Source: Morinoia aosen (Eukaryota > Arthropoda > Malacostraca > Amphipoda > Talitridae). Taken from it: 64,000 nt of DNA. Under the pieces are notes generated by a model. It searched no databases. It saw nothing but the letters and a program-made list of their open reading frames with translations, and had not been told where the DNA came from. Made by a program: the position numbers and the translations under genes. The first letter of the stretch is position 1, and each line of letters starts with the position of its first letter. Of the stretch, positions 33,426-45,519 are shown piece after piece. Location of the stretch: positions 62,246,201 to 62,310,200 of the forward strand of contig CM059562.1 in assembly GCA_030386875.1 (NCBI GenBank), given 5' to 3'.

Positions 33426-36400
33426 TTGCTTGCTTCTGAATGACAAACGATTCATTTATTTAAAAATTTTACGAGCAATATTTGTAAAATTACCGCACGA
33501 GGAGCGTTGGATATAGCGTAATGAGACAATCTCATTGTAGACGACGATAATCTCCCTGAATGATTGTTTTTTTCCAGCAAGTATCCCCAAGTCTGTCCTT
33601 TTTTCAAAAATATTTCATCATAAAAATTCACCATCTAAATACTTAGCAAATTCTCAGATACTGAGTTTCATTTAAGGGAAATTGTCAGTGAAAATTTTTA
33701 GAAACATCAAAATCGTCAAAATGAAAATTTTGAGCGCTTGTCTTTGAAATTAGGCAGAGGTATGACTCTCCTGAGGTCTCCGCTTAATATTTTCTTTCTA
33801 ATGCCACTGCTTGAGTTGTACAGAAAAATATCGTAAGATCTCAAATGGGAAAGGATTTAAGGCTGGTCCGACGCATTCATCTTGGACTGCATCAATATTT
33901 TAATTAATTTGTACGTACAGATGTAGATTGCATTATTTAATTTTTCTCCGATCGAAAACATTTTATTTCAAGTAGTTGTCCATGGTTACCTAATTTGTGT
34001 ATAAGCCATGACGGACGACCTCCATCATCCTATTTACCACTTTGAATTTTGCTTATTTTTTCGTTTTTGAGAAGTGGATCTGTTCGATGAAGAAACACTA
34101 CTATATTGTATTAGAGTTGATGAGTTAATGCCGATCTATTTCTAACCAAAGCTTAAAGTTCAGCTAGTTCATGTTGTAAACTAACGCTCGTAGATACTGA
34201 GGAAAAATGATATTTTAGAAAATATATTTTGAATTAAACTATTCTGAATTTCTCAGCGAGTACACAGCCAAAAACATAAAACACTTATCATTTTCCTGGC
34301 AAGCCCGAAAAAGATATGACAAATATATGACAGCTGATGTTCGGTGTCAATTAGGGCTGCTCAATCTAGTAACGGTCTTCACACCCTGTGCTCTTAGCCA
34401 TTAATTCTACTTCATACGTCAACCCTTAATCATCAATTCCACTTTTTCTTAGAGCTTAAGTACTTGAGCGTGCAATCCTTCAGGCTTCTCAGTGTCTAAA
34501 TGTTTCGAGCCCTCGATTGCTGGTGTGACGGTTAATAATTACACATTTTTCTTCAAGAAAACAATTGTGTCTCTAGAGAAATGGTACAAGTCTTTGTTTA
34601 AAGTATACACTATCTGAGGCTCATTCAAGTACAGAAATCGTGTTTAATATTTTGCACTTCATGTGATGATGCTATGCAAAATCCTTCGTCAGCATTCTTC
34701 AGCCAAATTTAAGCACTTTTCAATCAATGAATGTCTCATGCTGATCAGTTATTGACATATTGAACGGTATTCGTTGTTTCACCTGGATTGAAAAGCTCAT
34801 CGTTCGACACACTCTTCTAATCTCCTTAAATGCGCAGCCATGTCTCCCGCGCGATTTGGTCGTGTGATCGATGTGGAGATGGCAGTCAGAGTCCCATGAC
34901 TTTTGTTTTTTGAGTTCTCGAGCTAAATGTATTTTTTTGCTGTCACTATCTGATGCAAAAACGATTTTGTTAAACGTCAAAAAAGACTGCGCTTCACATG
35001 CAGAACAGAACTTTTTTTTTGGTTTAAAAATAGACATCTTTGCCAGACAAACACCTAATCTCGCCGACTCTACCTCGGCTGCTCACCAACGGCATGGCAG
35101 GTACTCTCCTATCAATAACAGGACGTAACAGTTGAGAGTGTAATCCATCTCTTGGATCCGGAACCATTCGGCAAGGAAATTAAGAATCAGCCGATACACC
35201 TGTTACTGTTTGCTACAACTGCACATACGGTCTTATGCGTACACTTTTCTGATGATTTAGTCGTAGCGAAGAAGACCCTATTTCATTCGCGGATATTAGC
35301 TAAACGTCTAATTTTGCAGAGTTTTTCACGTCCATATCCCCTGTGATCTCGTAACTTTGTGAAATAAAAGGAGTAGGGTTAAACATTCCTGGATGCGACT
35401 CACTTTCTTTGGAAACTAGTTTCTAAATTTTATTTTAAAACACAGGTAAAAATGTACATTCGAATTTGACGAGGAATTTGACTGCAAATTTATGAAATTT
35501 TTACATTATCATTTTTCTGTTTTTGTTTATTCTCCTAACGCTTCGTTACCTGAACAGAGTGTGCAAGCAAAATGTCAAGTCTTATACGCCAGGTAAACTT
35601 ATGAAGCGTTTTACCATTTTATTGGAATATCTTGGGTTCTCTCATTCACCAACATCAGGAAATCTATCATTTTTGTGACAAATTCGAATTGGACAGTGAA
35701 GAAATATCACCTGGTTTTTATTTAGATTCCTCTTGGAACAAAAATGGTAGCAAGTTTGAATTGTCCTTGAACCGCATGAGATGTTTTATGCGTCCAACAC
35801 GAGCTTTAACTGCTTGTAAAAGTTACACTTGAAATTGCCACTTAGTTTTCATCGTCGACCCTTCCTTTACGATCTCAGTTTTAGAATCATTTTTATGTTT
35901 GTGTGAGAAAGTTGAAAAAAATAGTTTACGTTTCGTAGAATAAAAAATTTTCAAGTACGTAAGCAATACTCCCTGCAGTAGTCTCGAACTAGTATTGAGT
36001 CGTTCAAGTGCATAAAGATATATCTACTTTGAGTAGCATACACATCTAAGAGCGGTCTAACGAATATTTTTGACAAAATCGTCTCCTGAAGGAACTTTCA
36101 AACAACACTTGCTTACCAATTTGAATCGTTTTCCATCCCCGAGTTCATACACGGGAAGGAGTTGGCGAAGTTCTCTAAATCATGAATATAGTGTGCACGA
36201 TGTTCAGGCTGGCGGGAGGGCAATACGAGTTCAAATTCAGTTACGAGTGCCGCGACGCACGAGGCAGTGAGTGTCACAGCCAACACGCGTCTCACCGGCA
36301 GCTACAAATGGCTGCACCATGGGATAAGGAGCCCAGTGATACTGTAATTGGTTTCGGTTAACGATAAACCTCGATGAAAACTTTAACCACAGCGGACCTT

Positions 36401-38304
36401 TCTAGGTCAGAATAATTCTCCATGCAAACCGAAACCCTGCCTCAGTCACTTCAGTTCAAACTACTATCTGTTTTCGTACCCTAATTTCATACTTTTCACT
36501 GCGTTTCTCATTGTTTTACTTTTAACACTTAATTCAATGCAACTAAGCACTTTGAAAATATACAGTAACTTCTTGGTGATGCACGGCTTTGACTCGCACT
36601 TTCTAAAAACGAATTATTTTTCGAAAAATTCTTTCCCTCTAAAATGCATGGCGGTAATTGAAAATTTCGTTACGCTTCAATGTAAAATACGTGAAAAACA
36701 GGTATTTAAAAACCCATCATTTTCCTTTCTTTGACTGTCCTGCTATGGCATAAAACAGTAGAAGTAACATTTTTACTTTAAAATTTCGTCTTTGAAGATG
36801 AATCAACAGACCTCTCTATTCAAGATTATCTCTGAGCGGTTACCCTGCAGCAAATATGAGCGAGAAATTTGTCCAAGACTTCCAGCTTAATAATAAATGG
36901 AGTCTTACAACTAGGCTGAGTCGCGAACAAGATTTCCACAATGGGCTGTGTTTTATCGGAATTCTAGAGTTAGAGCTTTTTCAGGCGAAAGTAAATACCA
37001 CTCAGTATCTAACAGTTTGGTGGGTGCTTAAATGCTGGATAGTTTTTATGGTGATATTTTAACTGGAAAAAGAACAAACTTGAGGATTTTTCCCAGAGAG
37101 AGCAATCAGACATCCCTTGTCTTGAAAATCAATTATACTAGTTATGAGAGTCTTCCTGCTGCTATTAGAGAAACAAACGGATGCTTGCTGCATTGATTGT
37201 TTTAATTTCTAGACGTTTCACTTTCAACACTTCCCTCTTCATCATCAAAATTTACTTCGCATATTTCTTTTCAGTAATATTAGCAAATTCGTCCGTGCTG
37301 AAAAAACCCTGCCGTTTCAAATAAAAAAGAAATCGAATTTATTCGCCATCGCTTCAATCGATTGTGCAGAAAATCTTATTTTAATTGAAGGTATAAGACC
37401 TTTACATTTCTCTGAACTGTCGATAACTTTTTGTAAATTAAAATTTGAAAGCAGGAAAGTTGGCCATTAGGTAATACCAAAAAATTAGTCAATTTCGATT
37501 CCATTTGAAAATAACTAAGTTGGTTAGTCCAGCGTTTGCATTTAGTATCTAGATAAACCGCACGCTAAACATTTCCAATTTGAAAAATTCAGTCGCAACT
37601 TTAAAGCAGTATCGGAGCTTCCGAGCGCCTTCTAGGAAACAAAGTCTGAAATTTTGCGTCCACTCTAAAAGTTACACTCCGCGGCCGAACTCAGCGGTGG
37701 ATGGCTTTGATGGCGCTGTGGAGGCGCGCAATTTCGGTTCGGTAGCCAGCTCCCAAAAGTTGTTTTACGCGTCGACAAATTCCCATTAAAATTCTGGACA
37801 TCACGCGGCAACACACACTAAGAACGAGACAAGACTTTATGTACGCTTTAGGCAACTCAGCTTCAATCTATTCAAATTATAATTAATTCACTGAACTCAT
37901 AAATAAAAATAATGACCGATGAAGAAAATTTGCAAGGAACTCTTGCAAGATTTTCTGTAAATTGTAGGAGGTCAAAAATCCATATTGCTTGCTATTATTT
38001 CTGTTTAAATCCTTAGATGCAAGCTTGTACGGGTAATAGTTATGTTATTATTTTTGCGCATTATTGAGTGCAGCTTGTTCAGCTTTGGCGTGAAGTTTTA
38101 GGGTGACAATTGACAGTTTTAAGAATGAGGGTACGCTCCACGAACGAATATTATTATAAACATATATTGAAAACAAATAATTTATTCATCCACAAACTTT
38201 GTACTGTAAGAGTGACTGCAAATTCACGTATGTGTGTTGATGGGTAATTTTACCAGTACATTGGCTTATTCGTGTATTTTTCTAGTTGCTTTGCTTCATT
38301 GCAG
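33426..38304. other. anonymous DNA
   Basis: No supported gene. The minus-strand frame 34720-35037 (105 codons, Lys/Ser-rich) and a GC-richer patch at 36110-36300 were examined and not accepted. 37580-37790 is also GC-richer without recognisable protein. Confidence 0.35.
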
Positions 38305-38426
38305 CATTTGGAGAGAAACTCATTCGACGAGCAATCAAACCTTGGATGGAATGCGACATCAGAAAGTTTGACGACTGGATTCCTATGCAAGATTCGAAAG
38401 ACCTAAAAAACAAGCAGTACGTAGAG
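38305..38426 (+). CDS. candidate internal exon of an unidentified host gene
   Basis: Preceded by a pyrimidine-rich tract and AG (TTGCTTTGCTTCATTGCAG) and followed by GAG|GTGATG, a reasonable splice donor. One frame is open throughout: 40 codons beginning FGEKLIRRAIKPWMECD and continuing with a charged, Asp/Lys-rich stretch to KNKQYVE; the other two frames contain stops. The exon would enter in phase 1 (needing one base from an upstream exon) and leave in phase 0. A 51-bp intron separates it from a short downstream exon that ends in a stop. No upstream exon was found and the protein family is not recognised. Evidence is splice signals plus one open frame; chance is possible. Confidence 0.3.
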
Positions 38427-38477
38427 GTGATGAATCTTAGGCTACTAAAATTTATAACGTAATTATTTATTTTTCAG

Positions 38478-38504
38478 GCAAGTCCGCCTAGCTTTGAATA
38501 CTAG
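38478..38504 (+). CDS. candidate terminal mini-exon
   Basis: Preceded by TTATTTATTTTTCAG, a strong acceptor. Continuing in phase 0 from 38426 it encodes ASPPSFEY and then TAG. The 51-bp intron is at the short end of the range for insects. Its value depends entirely on the preceding candidate exon. Confidence 0.25.
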   Translation, partial: ASPPSFEY

Positions 38505-40240
38505 GTGACAAGAAAGAATGAAATGTTATTTATTAGAATTTGTGTTAGTAAGTTACAATTTTGTTAATCATGAGACGTCCTTCGTTTACTTCTGCTTGAA
38601 ATAACAAGATGATTTAAACACTCGAATGGTCAATTGAGTGGAGATACTTAAAATCAACCTAGAGCTCACTGGTGCATGTTGCAAAGGAACACGGCTTTAC
38701 ATATGCACGGAACACATTTCTGTTTCTCACAACGCAGCTCGCAATAGGTTTATCCTAGTCTTATGAAATGAAGCCTTTGAATTCTAACGTTATTCGATGG
38801 CAGGAAAAATCAGCGAGGGAAATCATTCCACATGTTGCTGTTTATTTAATATTAAGTGCAAGTGCTTACTTAATTCGTTCCATTTTTCTCGGATGATATT
38901 TAGTGCTGAATTTTATGCAGCACCTGTGACGCCGCGTAGAAATCTGTGACCAGCTATACAAGCTAGAGCATTTGGACGTCGTGCACTGTACTCGATCAAG
39001 TAACGTGGGGCCTCAATTAAATGAGGAGAAAATGGCACTATTGAAAGCGTCGTTTATTGTTGAACGTACGAGAAGTGAGCACTATCGTTAGTCTAAAGAT
39101 GCATTGCGATAAAAACAAATGCCAAATACACTTGCTATTTGCTACAATCACTGAGTGTTGTGTTGTGATGGTAGCACTTCTGGAGCTTTGCTCCTGCATG
39201 GCTTCCGTTGGCTGCTTTGTCGAAGGAGAAAAACACGTGCATGCGGAAAAAATTCATACTCTCGTTTGAAGAAATTTGTATTTTCTCGACTATTTTTGGA
39301 CTGAGCGCCTGTTCATCACCGCTGTGGCTTCCGAATAGAAGATATAAAAATTTCTGCTAACTTGAAGATGTGCTTCGCATACGTGTGTAGTTCATTAAGA
39401 AATTTGTTGAGGTATAGGACGAAATTTAGCGAACAATACTCGGTTAGTATAATTAACAGTATTCGTTCACAATACCAGGGGGATTCTCACGGAACGTTTC
39501 TGCTAGGGTTTAAGAAACAATTATTTCAACTAATTCATCCGGGCATTGAATTGAAAATGGAATAGCTTTCTCTCCACGCTGAAGTTTTGACGATGAAGTA
39601 AAGACGACAGAAACGCATCTCTTTTCAAAAAACTATTCCACATCCATTTTTCCTAGCCAGGAAACTGGAGAGTACCTATAGAAAAAGAGTATCTCCAGAA
39701 ATAGTTTTTCGACTTTAATCTATTAATTTGATTCTCTTTCAAAATTTCATGAGGGTTTCGCAGTCTTTTCTCGAGTCTTTTTAACTTTTCAGTAAAAAAT
39801 TAGTAAAGCTTAACTACGTGAGCTGAGCGACAGCATCGGCGATAGGAGCGTCATCTCGCAAGACAACATTCCTGGCCTCCCTAACCTGAGGTGCAAACAC
39901 TCGGATGCGGGCAGGAAAAACCCGAGTGACGCAGCTCGCTGTCTCGCCTTGCAAAAAATTTTCTGTCGCTTCAACGATAACACGTTAAAATTGAATAGCT
40001 GAGGAATTTTGCGTTTGTGAAAACGAATAAAACAGAGAGAGCACCACACTAGCTTAGTATTTAAAGTGTAGCGGTCAATACAATGTCCACGTGAGCCTAA
40101 GCATAGAGTATTAGGATGGAACATGATTAAATAATGTAAGCGAAGTCCTTAAAATATATCCAAGGTGCGTGTTATTATAAAAAACGTTTTGTAATGCTTT
40201 GCTGACACCAGCTGTAGTTAATGGGAGCACAATTAAATTA
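38505..40240. other. anonymous DNA
   Basis: If the candidate exons are real, the first part would be 3'UTR or intergenic. No repeat or gene recognised. Confidence 0.35.
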
Positions 40241-40812
40241 TACCGGCTGTCCTACAAAAATGTCCCCGACTATTTAATTGATAATATCTCTGCTTCAAAT
40301 TAACATATTCGAATTGTATTTTTTTCACAATGTAGTAAATTTTTTTTCGGATAATTCAGGTATTTGAAAATTGTTTAATAACCACTTTACGGTGATTGAT
40401 TCACTGAAAGGGGTAGAAAAACTAATTGTTCAATGGTGGCTAAAAGTATTACTTGCTTTGCGAGAAATAGAGGATATGTCGAAGGATACTAAATTACTTT
40501 TTTATTTAAACGTTATTTGAGGGAATGATTTGTTGCTCCTTTAAATTTTTGTTTGTTCGTTTTTTAAGATACAAAATAAGGGAGAATATCAATATTGTCT
40601 TAAAAACTTTTCCTTTGAACATTTAGTTCTTCTACTCTTTTCAGCAAATCAATCACTGTGAAGTGGTTATTAAACGATTTTCAAAAACTTAGATTATTCG
40701 AAAAGAAACAGAATTTACTACACTGTGAAAAAATGACAATTCAAATATGTTAATTTAAAGCAGCGATAGAATAAATTAAAGAACCGGGGACATTTCTGTG
40801 GGACACCCGGTA
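40241..40812. mobile_element. MITE with ~195-bp terminal inverted repeats and TA target
   Basis: The left edge TATACCGGCTGTCCTACAAA matches the reverse complement of the right edge, TATACCGGGTGTCCCACAGA. The inverted repeats run 40241-40433 and 40615-40812 with shared internal words such as AAATTAACATATT, GTAGTAAATT and GTTTAATAACCACTT. The central ~180 bp is non-coding. TA flanking and edge sequence fit a Tc1/mariner-type non-autonomous element; whether TA or TATA is the duplicated target cannot be told. Confidence 0.88.
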
Positions 40813-41915
40813 TAGTATTCATTATATAACCTTCGAATTGAGCATCTATGGAAACTAGCGCTCCCAGGGGGACAAAGTGAGGGCCCGAGCTAAGAGTTAG
40901 GTAGGCCTTCCTTTTTGTTGAAATAAAATGTTTTTGTTATGTTAAGGACCACCTTTTTTCGGTTCACTGCTGTCCTGTTCTTCAGCACCTACTCCTTTCC
41001 TCTTCAACTTCGGTCTTGTTTCATGATCTTCTTTCACAACTTACTGTTTCTGTGCCTTTCTGCGTAGATTCCGCGTTTCCTTAACTCCATACTAAATGGT
41101 GCCTTCTTCTTTCCTCTCTTTGGATCGCATTTGTTGCTGGGTAGGGAGGGTAAAACTAACGACTAATCTAATTTAATCTTCGAATTGAGGTTCCCTAACG
41201 TTGCTATTCAACGTGTATCCTAAGAGCTTCTACCTGTACTGTGAGTATTGACGTGTTCTTCAAGAAAATATGGCAATTAGACCTAGACCTACATTTCTCT
41301 TTTACTAAATAAACGGAATTTACTGTCATCCGTTCTTTTGACTGTTGCACTAAAAAATAACTAACGCATGCAATTCTTACCTAAATATTTTCACTCTTTT
41401 TTCTGTCTTCAACCCAGAGAAATAAACGCTTTTCACAGCGGTTTTGTAGCACTTGTATCTCATATTCGCTCGTTTTAATTGTTTTCAACAAAATATAGAG
41501 AACATAACCATATTGAAAATAACAATGAAGCTTTGCTAAAATTTTTAATTTAAATAGTGGTTCTAAGTAGCTCTAATTGCGGTTGGTACGCACTGCTTCT
41601 GCAGAACTGGATTAAGGGGTAGGATGTAGAGAATTTCTCGTTTATAATACGTTTCAATTTCGCGTTATATTGAAAGGATGGCTGATACATTAAACTCATA
41701 TTTCAATGTTGCTGTTCTCATACTTTTACCTACAGCCTATTTATAGAACCGGGTTAGACCCAAAGTTTTCTATACTTGTGTATGAATTTTTATTTAGGTC
41801 TGGTAATATTTTAGTTCTAAGAAAAACGAGCTCTGAAGATTTCAAATACATTCAATGGGCTCCCTAACGAAGCACTCTTCATTTGCAAATATCTGACAGC
41901 AAAATGTGCTTCGCG
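40813..41915. other. anonymous DNA
   Basis: No gene recognised. 40950-41130 is pyrimidine-rich on the plus strand. Confidence 0.35.
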
Positions 41916-42191
41916 TCATTTCGTTAATCTCCTGATGAAACTACGAAAAGTTCTGCTTCCCTTTGGAATGCGATGCAATAACTCTCTCAGGTTCACTGGA
42001 GATTGCTGAACAACTGATGGTATCTTGCCTGTATCCTCATGGAAACGTCGAGGCTGCACAGATTGCGCAGCGAGCGATTCCAGAGTGCTTTTAATAAGAG
42101 ACAAAAATTCGTAATCTTTTTCGAGCTTCCCGCCGAGTAGCTCCAGAATGTTTTTATAATGTACTAGCGTAGCATGGAAATTGGATAGCAT
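41916..42191 (-). CDS. hypothetical ORF, 91 codons
   Basis: Starts at a real ATG and is predicted mostly helical and charged, with YKNILELLGGKLEKDY near residue 12 and a basic C-terminal end (RTFRSFIRRLTK). Composition is more protein-like than the other short frames nearby, but it has no recognised domain, no promoter was identified, and its first codons overlap a degenerate minisatellite. It could be a terminal exon or chance. Low confidence. Confidence 0.2.
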   Translation of the reverse strand: MLSNFHATLVHYKNILELLGGKLEKDYEFLSLIKSTLESLAAQSVQPRRFHEDTGKIPSVVQQSPVNLRELLHRIPKGSRTFRSFIRRLTK

Positions 42192-42445
42192 CGCATGAAA
42201 TTTAACTATATAGCATAGTGTGAAAACTGACTTGGCACAATATGAAGTTGATTAGCTTGGTATGAAAGTTGACTCACATGTTCAAAAATTGGTTGGCATG
42301 ATATGACAGTTAACAACCATTAACATGAATTTAACTGGCGACAGATGAGAGTTTTCTAGTTTTGGTCTAAAGTTGACTAGAATGGTATGGATGTTGAAAG
42401 TTGACGCTAGCATGGTGTGAAAGCTGACACTAGCATCACATGATA
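42160..42445. repeat. degenerate ~21-bp minisatellite
   Basis: Many diverged units of the form TAGCATGGTATGAAAGTTGAC follow each other (for example GATAGCATCGCATGAAATTT, TAGCATAGTGTGAAAACTGA, TAGCTTGGTATGAAAGTTGA, TAGCATGGTGTGAAAGCTGA). Spacing drifts and the middle units are strongly eroded. Confidence 0.7.
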
Positions 42446-42526
42446 ATTTTCTGAGTATTTTCAGCATATGACGACTGAAACGATTCCTATTTTACCTCAA
42501 GTAACTCATTACTTTTCAGGCGAATA

Positions 42527-43094
42527 CAGGTAACTCTCGATTTATCTCCTGGGATGGGACTGGATAAATATAGATGGTGGGTAAATCGAGATACCCTATT
42601 TGGCTTAAAAGAAAAAGAGAACCGGTTATTTTAGGGCAAATTTTATGCTGCGTACGAACAATCATCCTAGCACCTTACAGTAAAGGAGTAAATAAAACGA
42701 AAATATTCGAAAAATTAAATGTTTTGATGCTCTTGTTTCTGGTTTTTGTGTTTTGGTTATTCTGTTTTTTCTGGTTCTTACTTTCATAGATACATCAAAT
42801 TTTTTACCTGAACTCATAGGGGTTGTCATATTGGCCCATATATCGAACCAATACACATCGAATAGGGTAACAGATGAAAGAACAGCCTTTGCTTACAGAA
42901 TGTCTTTTTAATTTTTTCTCACAAATAATGTTGCAGAATACACGACGAACGCGAAGGTGGATAAATAAATAAATAAATACACGACGAACGCGAAGGTGGA
43001 TAAATCGAGATGGCGCGGACTAACGGCGGCAAAAAAAATTATATAAATCGAGAGAGGGACTAATCGAGATGTGGATAAATCGAGAGTTACATAT
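42527..43094. mobile_element. pogo/Tigger-like MITE
   Basis: The left edge, after TA, reads CAGGTAACTCTCGATTTATC. The right edge, reverse complemented, reads GTAACTCTCGATTTATCCAC, with the last four bases (CAGG) altered. Subterminal words TAAATCGAGA recur. TA target, CAGG start and the CTCTCGATTTATC motif fit pogo/Tigger-like non-autonomous elements. No transposase. Near the right end 29 bp starting ATACACGACGAACGCG are duplicated at 39-bp offset (42938 and 42977) across an (AAAT)n stretch. Confidence 0.75.
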
Positions 43095-44980
43095 AATTTT
43101 GAACATCATCTACATGTGCTTGAGAATGAACGTAATTCCATGGCAAACAATCAAAATATCCTCTCCCAAATTATTCTTATTTATTTGATTTTTTTTATAG
43201 CAGTTGTTCAGCAAGTATATTACAATTTTTATTTATCACAGTAGAACTACTAAAATAAAAAATGCTATCAAAAGTACTTTAGGTATATATCTTGTGCTTA
43301 GGTAACCTAACAGGCTTCCTCTGGAGAAGCCAGTCGCCATAGAATAGAATAGACAAATTTAACTAACCTAAATCTATTGCCTATCCTAAGCCCTCTGCTC
43401 GGAGTGTTATCAAAGACTTAATTAAAATTTACATTAGCTGCAGATTCAAACTTCGCATTGATTTGTGCCGCAATAAAAGAGCACTCATATTACTTACTAT
43501 GGGTAAACTTTTGTGGTACGACTTCTTTGATTTTAGAACCGTGATAGCAATGCTTTAGAGTTGGCTCGTAAAAGCCCACAGATCTGAAATCTGCTACAAA
43601 TTAGAGTTTTCTCAACTTTTATGCAGGCAAAAGGGTCGTTTCTTCGCTCATAATTCTGTTTTTGCGGGACTAAGCGATTATTAGTCATGAGGATGAAGCG
43701 GGCGAGGCTGAAGCTGAAATGCTTCCCATTCAAAGAGGAAATCTTTAAAGAAGCTCAGTGGCTTGATTTACGACCTCAGAAGAAAGCCAGGGCGTGGTTG
43801 TGATAAGATTTAAGCCTGGATTCAGGTCATATTTTTCTCTAAACGAGATCACTTTTATCGTTGATGACGGCTCTAAAATTGTTGAACAAAATCGTGTTAA
43901 ATATTTTGTTGCATTATGGTGAACGAACGGCATAGAGACAAACGCAATGGACATAATAGAGCGTAGTCGATGGAGCGTTAGTTTATTCATTCGTCACCTC
44001 ATTCGTCGCCTCGAAAGTTGGGCTGTAATATAGGGCAGAATGCCTAAGGAAGAAGAACACCCATTAACTAAACTAACCTGCAATAAAATATGCTGTTCGC
44101 GTTATTAATGTGATGTGCAAATCCATTCTTTTTCTTCAAAACAAGTTTCTTTCAGAGAAATATTCTCTCCTTATCTCTGTAGCATCGGTATTTCATAATT
44201 TTTCCTTTGGTCAACAATCGTCACGTTTTCAAGTCCGCCCAGATACATTAGCTTTGTTACTCATTAGCAAATCTTGAGTCTTTAACGAAACCCACGTGCA
44301 GTTGCTCTACGAGTATAATTGAAAAATACCCATAACAGCTCCATTCAATGAACAATTGAATTAACTATCGAGTTGATGGCATGAAAGTTGGGAGAGAACT
44401 CCTTGCAGCCTTTTAGAGAAAAATGAAAACAACCTCTATATCCAGAGTAAATGGAGAATAACAGTTGAAGGCGTTACGTGTTGACTGATTTAACTATCAA
44501 CGGAAAAAAAGCTTATTTTAAACCAAGTGTTTTTGAAGACGCATTTATTGCGATTCTCAATGATTTTACTGAGCCACATATTACATCAGATGAATAACTA
44601 ACCTAAATAAATAGATGGATCAGCAATGATGATTTACGGAGCCAAATAAAAGCAGAATCTGGACTTTTAATTTGTAATTGAAACCCGAGAATGTTTGAAC
44701 CACACATAGCTACAGGAAGAATAGCTGATGCTATGCGAACGACTGTGTTAATTAAATAGACATGAATGACTGAAGGCAGTGAAATGAGTTTTTAATTTTC
44801 GCTTAGGCATAGGAACACCTACCTCCACTCTGAAGAGGGGCTCTTCAGATCATCTGAATTTTGCGATCACAATCGTGAAGTACGTAATTGACAGTGCAAT
44901 CTCTCAAATGTGCCCACACAAGACGAGTATTACAGGAACTATCCAACGTTCACCACCGCCTGTCACACCAGCATCACGGC
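43095..44980. other. anonymous DNA upstream of a candidate promoter
   Basis: No gene recognised. CTAACCTAA-like motifs occur at 43300-43390, 44070 and 44600. Confidence 0.35.
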
Positions 44981-45092
44981 TATATATAATTTGAGGATCT
45001 ATCAAGTACAACTCAACTAGAGTCACAATAAGACCAAACCCCAAATAGATCGTTCAAAAGTCGTTTCAACAAAGCACTGGAAACATCATGAG
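44981..45092 (+). promoter_or_regulatory. candidate TATA promoter, 5'UTR and micro first coding exon
   Basis: TATATATAAT at 44981-44990 preceded by GGC is a strong TATA box. About 30 bp downstream is A/C-rich DNA suitable for a start site, then a short untranslated stretch and ATGAG at 45088-45092 directly followed by GTATGG, a plausible splice donor. A first exon that carries only one or two codons before an intron is the common layout of insect cuticle-protein and other secreted-protein genes. No downstream exon encoding a clear signal peptide was found, so the gene is not identified. Confidence 0.35.
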
Positions 45093-45377
45093 GTATGGGC
45101 AATCATCTTTAAAATGATTAACTAACTTACCTAGTGTATTCTAATTTCAATAGATAACCTTGTTAACTGAATGGATAAGACATGATTGAAAACCTGAATA
45201 AATAAAACTAAATAACCTTAACAGATAAGAATCACATGATTACAAACACCTCCTTGATATCATACTTGAACAATGAATAAGTTTTGTAACACGAAGAGAC
45301 CTCGAGTGTATGTACACCAAAGCGGAAAGGGACAGAGAAGAAACGAGGAACGTGACAACGAAATGCATATTTTACAG

Positions 45378-45519
45378 GTCCTTCATAAAATATTTCTATT
45401 CTTTCTGGATGGGTTCCGAAATTCTCAAGAAAAGGAATCCCGAGTCCAATGAAATTGATTGGAACAATATTCCTCCGGATCGAAATTTTTATAGGCATGT
45501 CACTAATACTGAGTCATAA
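45378..45519 (+). CDS. possible second exon for the 45.09-kb start
   Basis: Begins after ATATTTTACAG and, joined in phase to ATGAG, gives a 48-residue product starting MRSFIKYFYSFWMGSE and ending at TAA 45517-45519. It has an aromatic N-terminus but not a convincing signal peptide; the rest is polar and Asn-rich. A second acceptor (TTTTTTTCAG, 45942) also leads to an in-phase frame ending at 46183. Neither is recognised, and the choice between them, or neither, cannot be made from sequence alone. Confidence 0.18.

Noticed and set aside
36113-36295. Minus-strand frame with a signal-peptide-like start followed by a GTAAGC donor
   Set aside because: The frame begins at GTG, not ATG, and is preceded by an in-frame TAG; without a start codon the signal-peptide reading does not hold, although an exon cannot be excluded.
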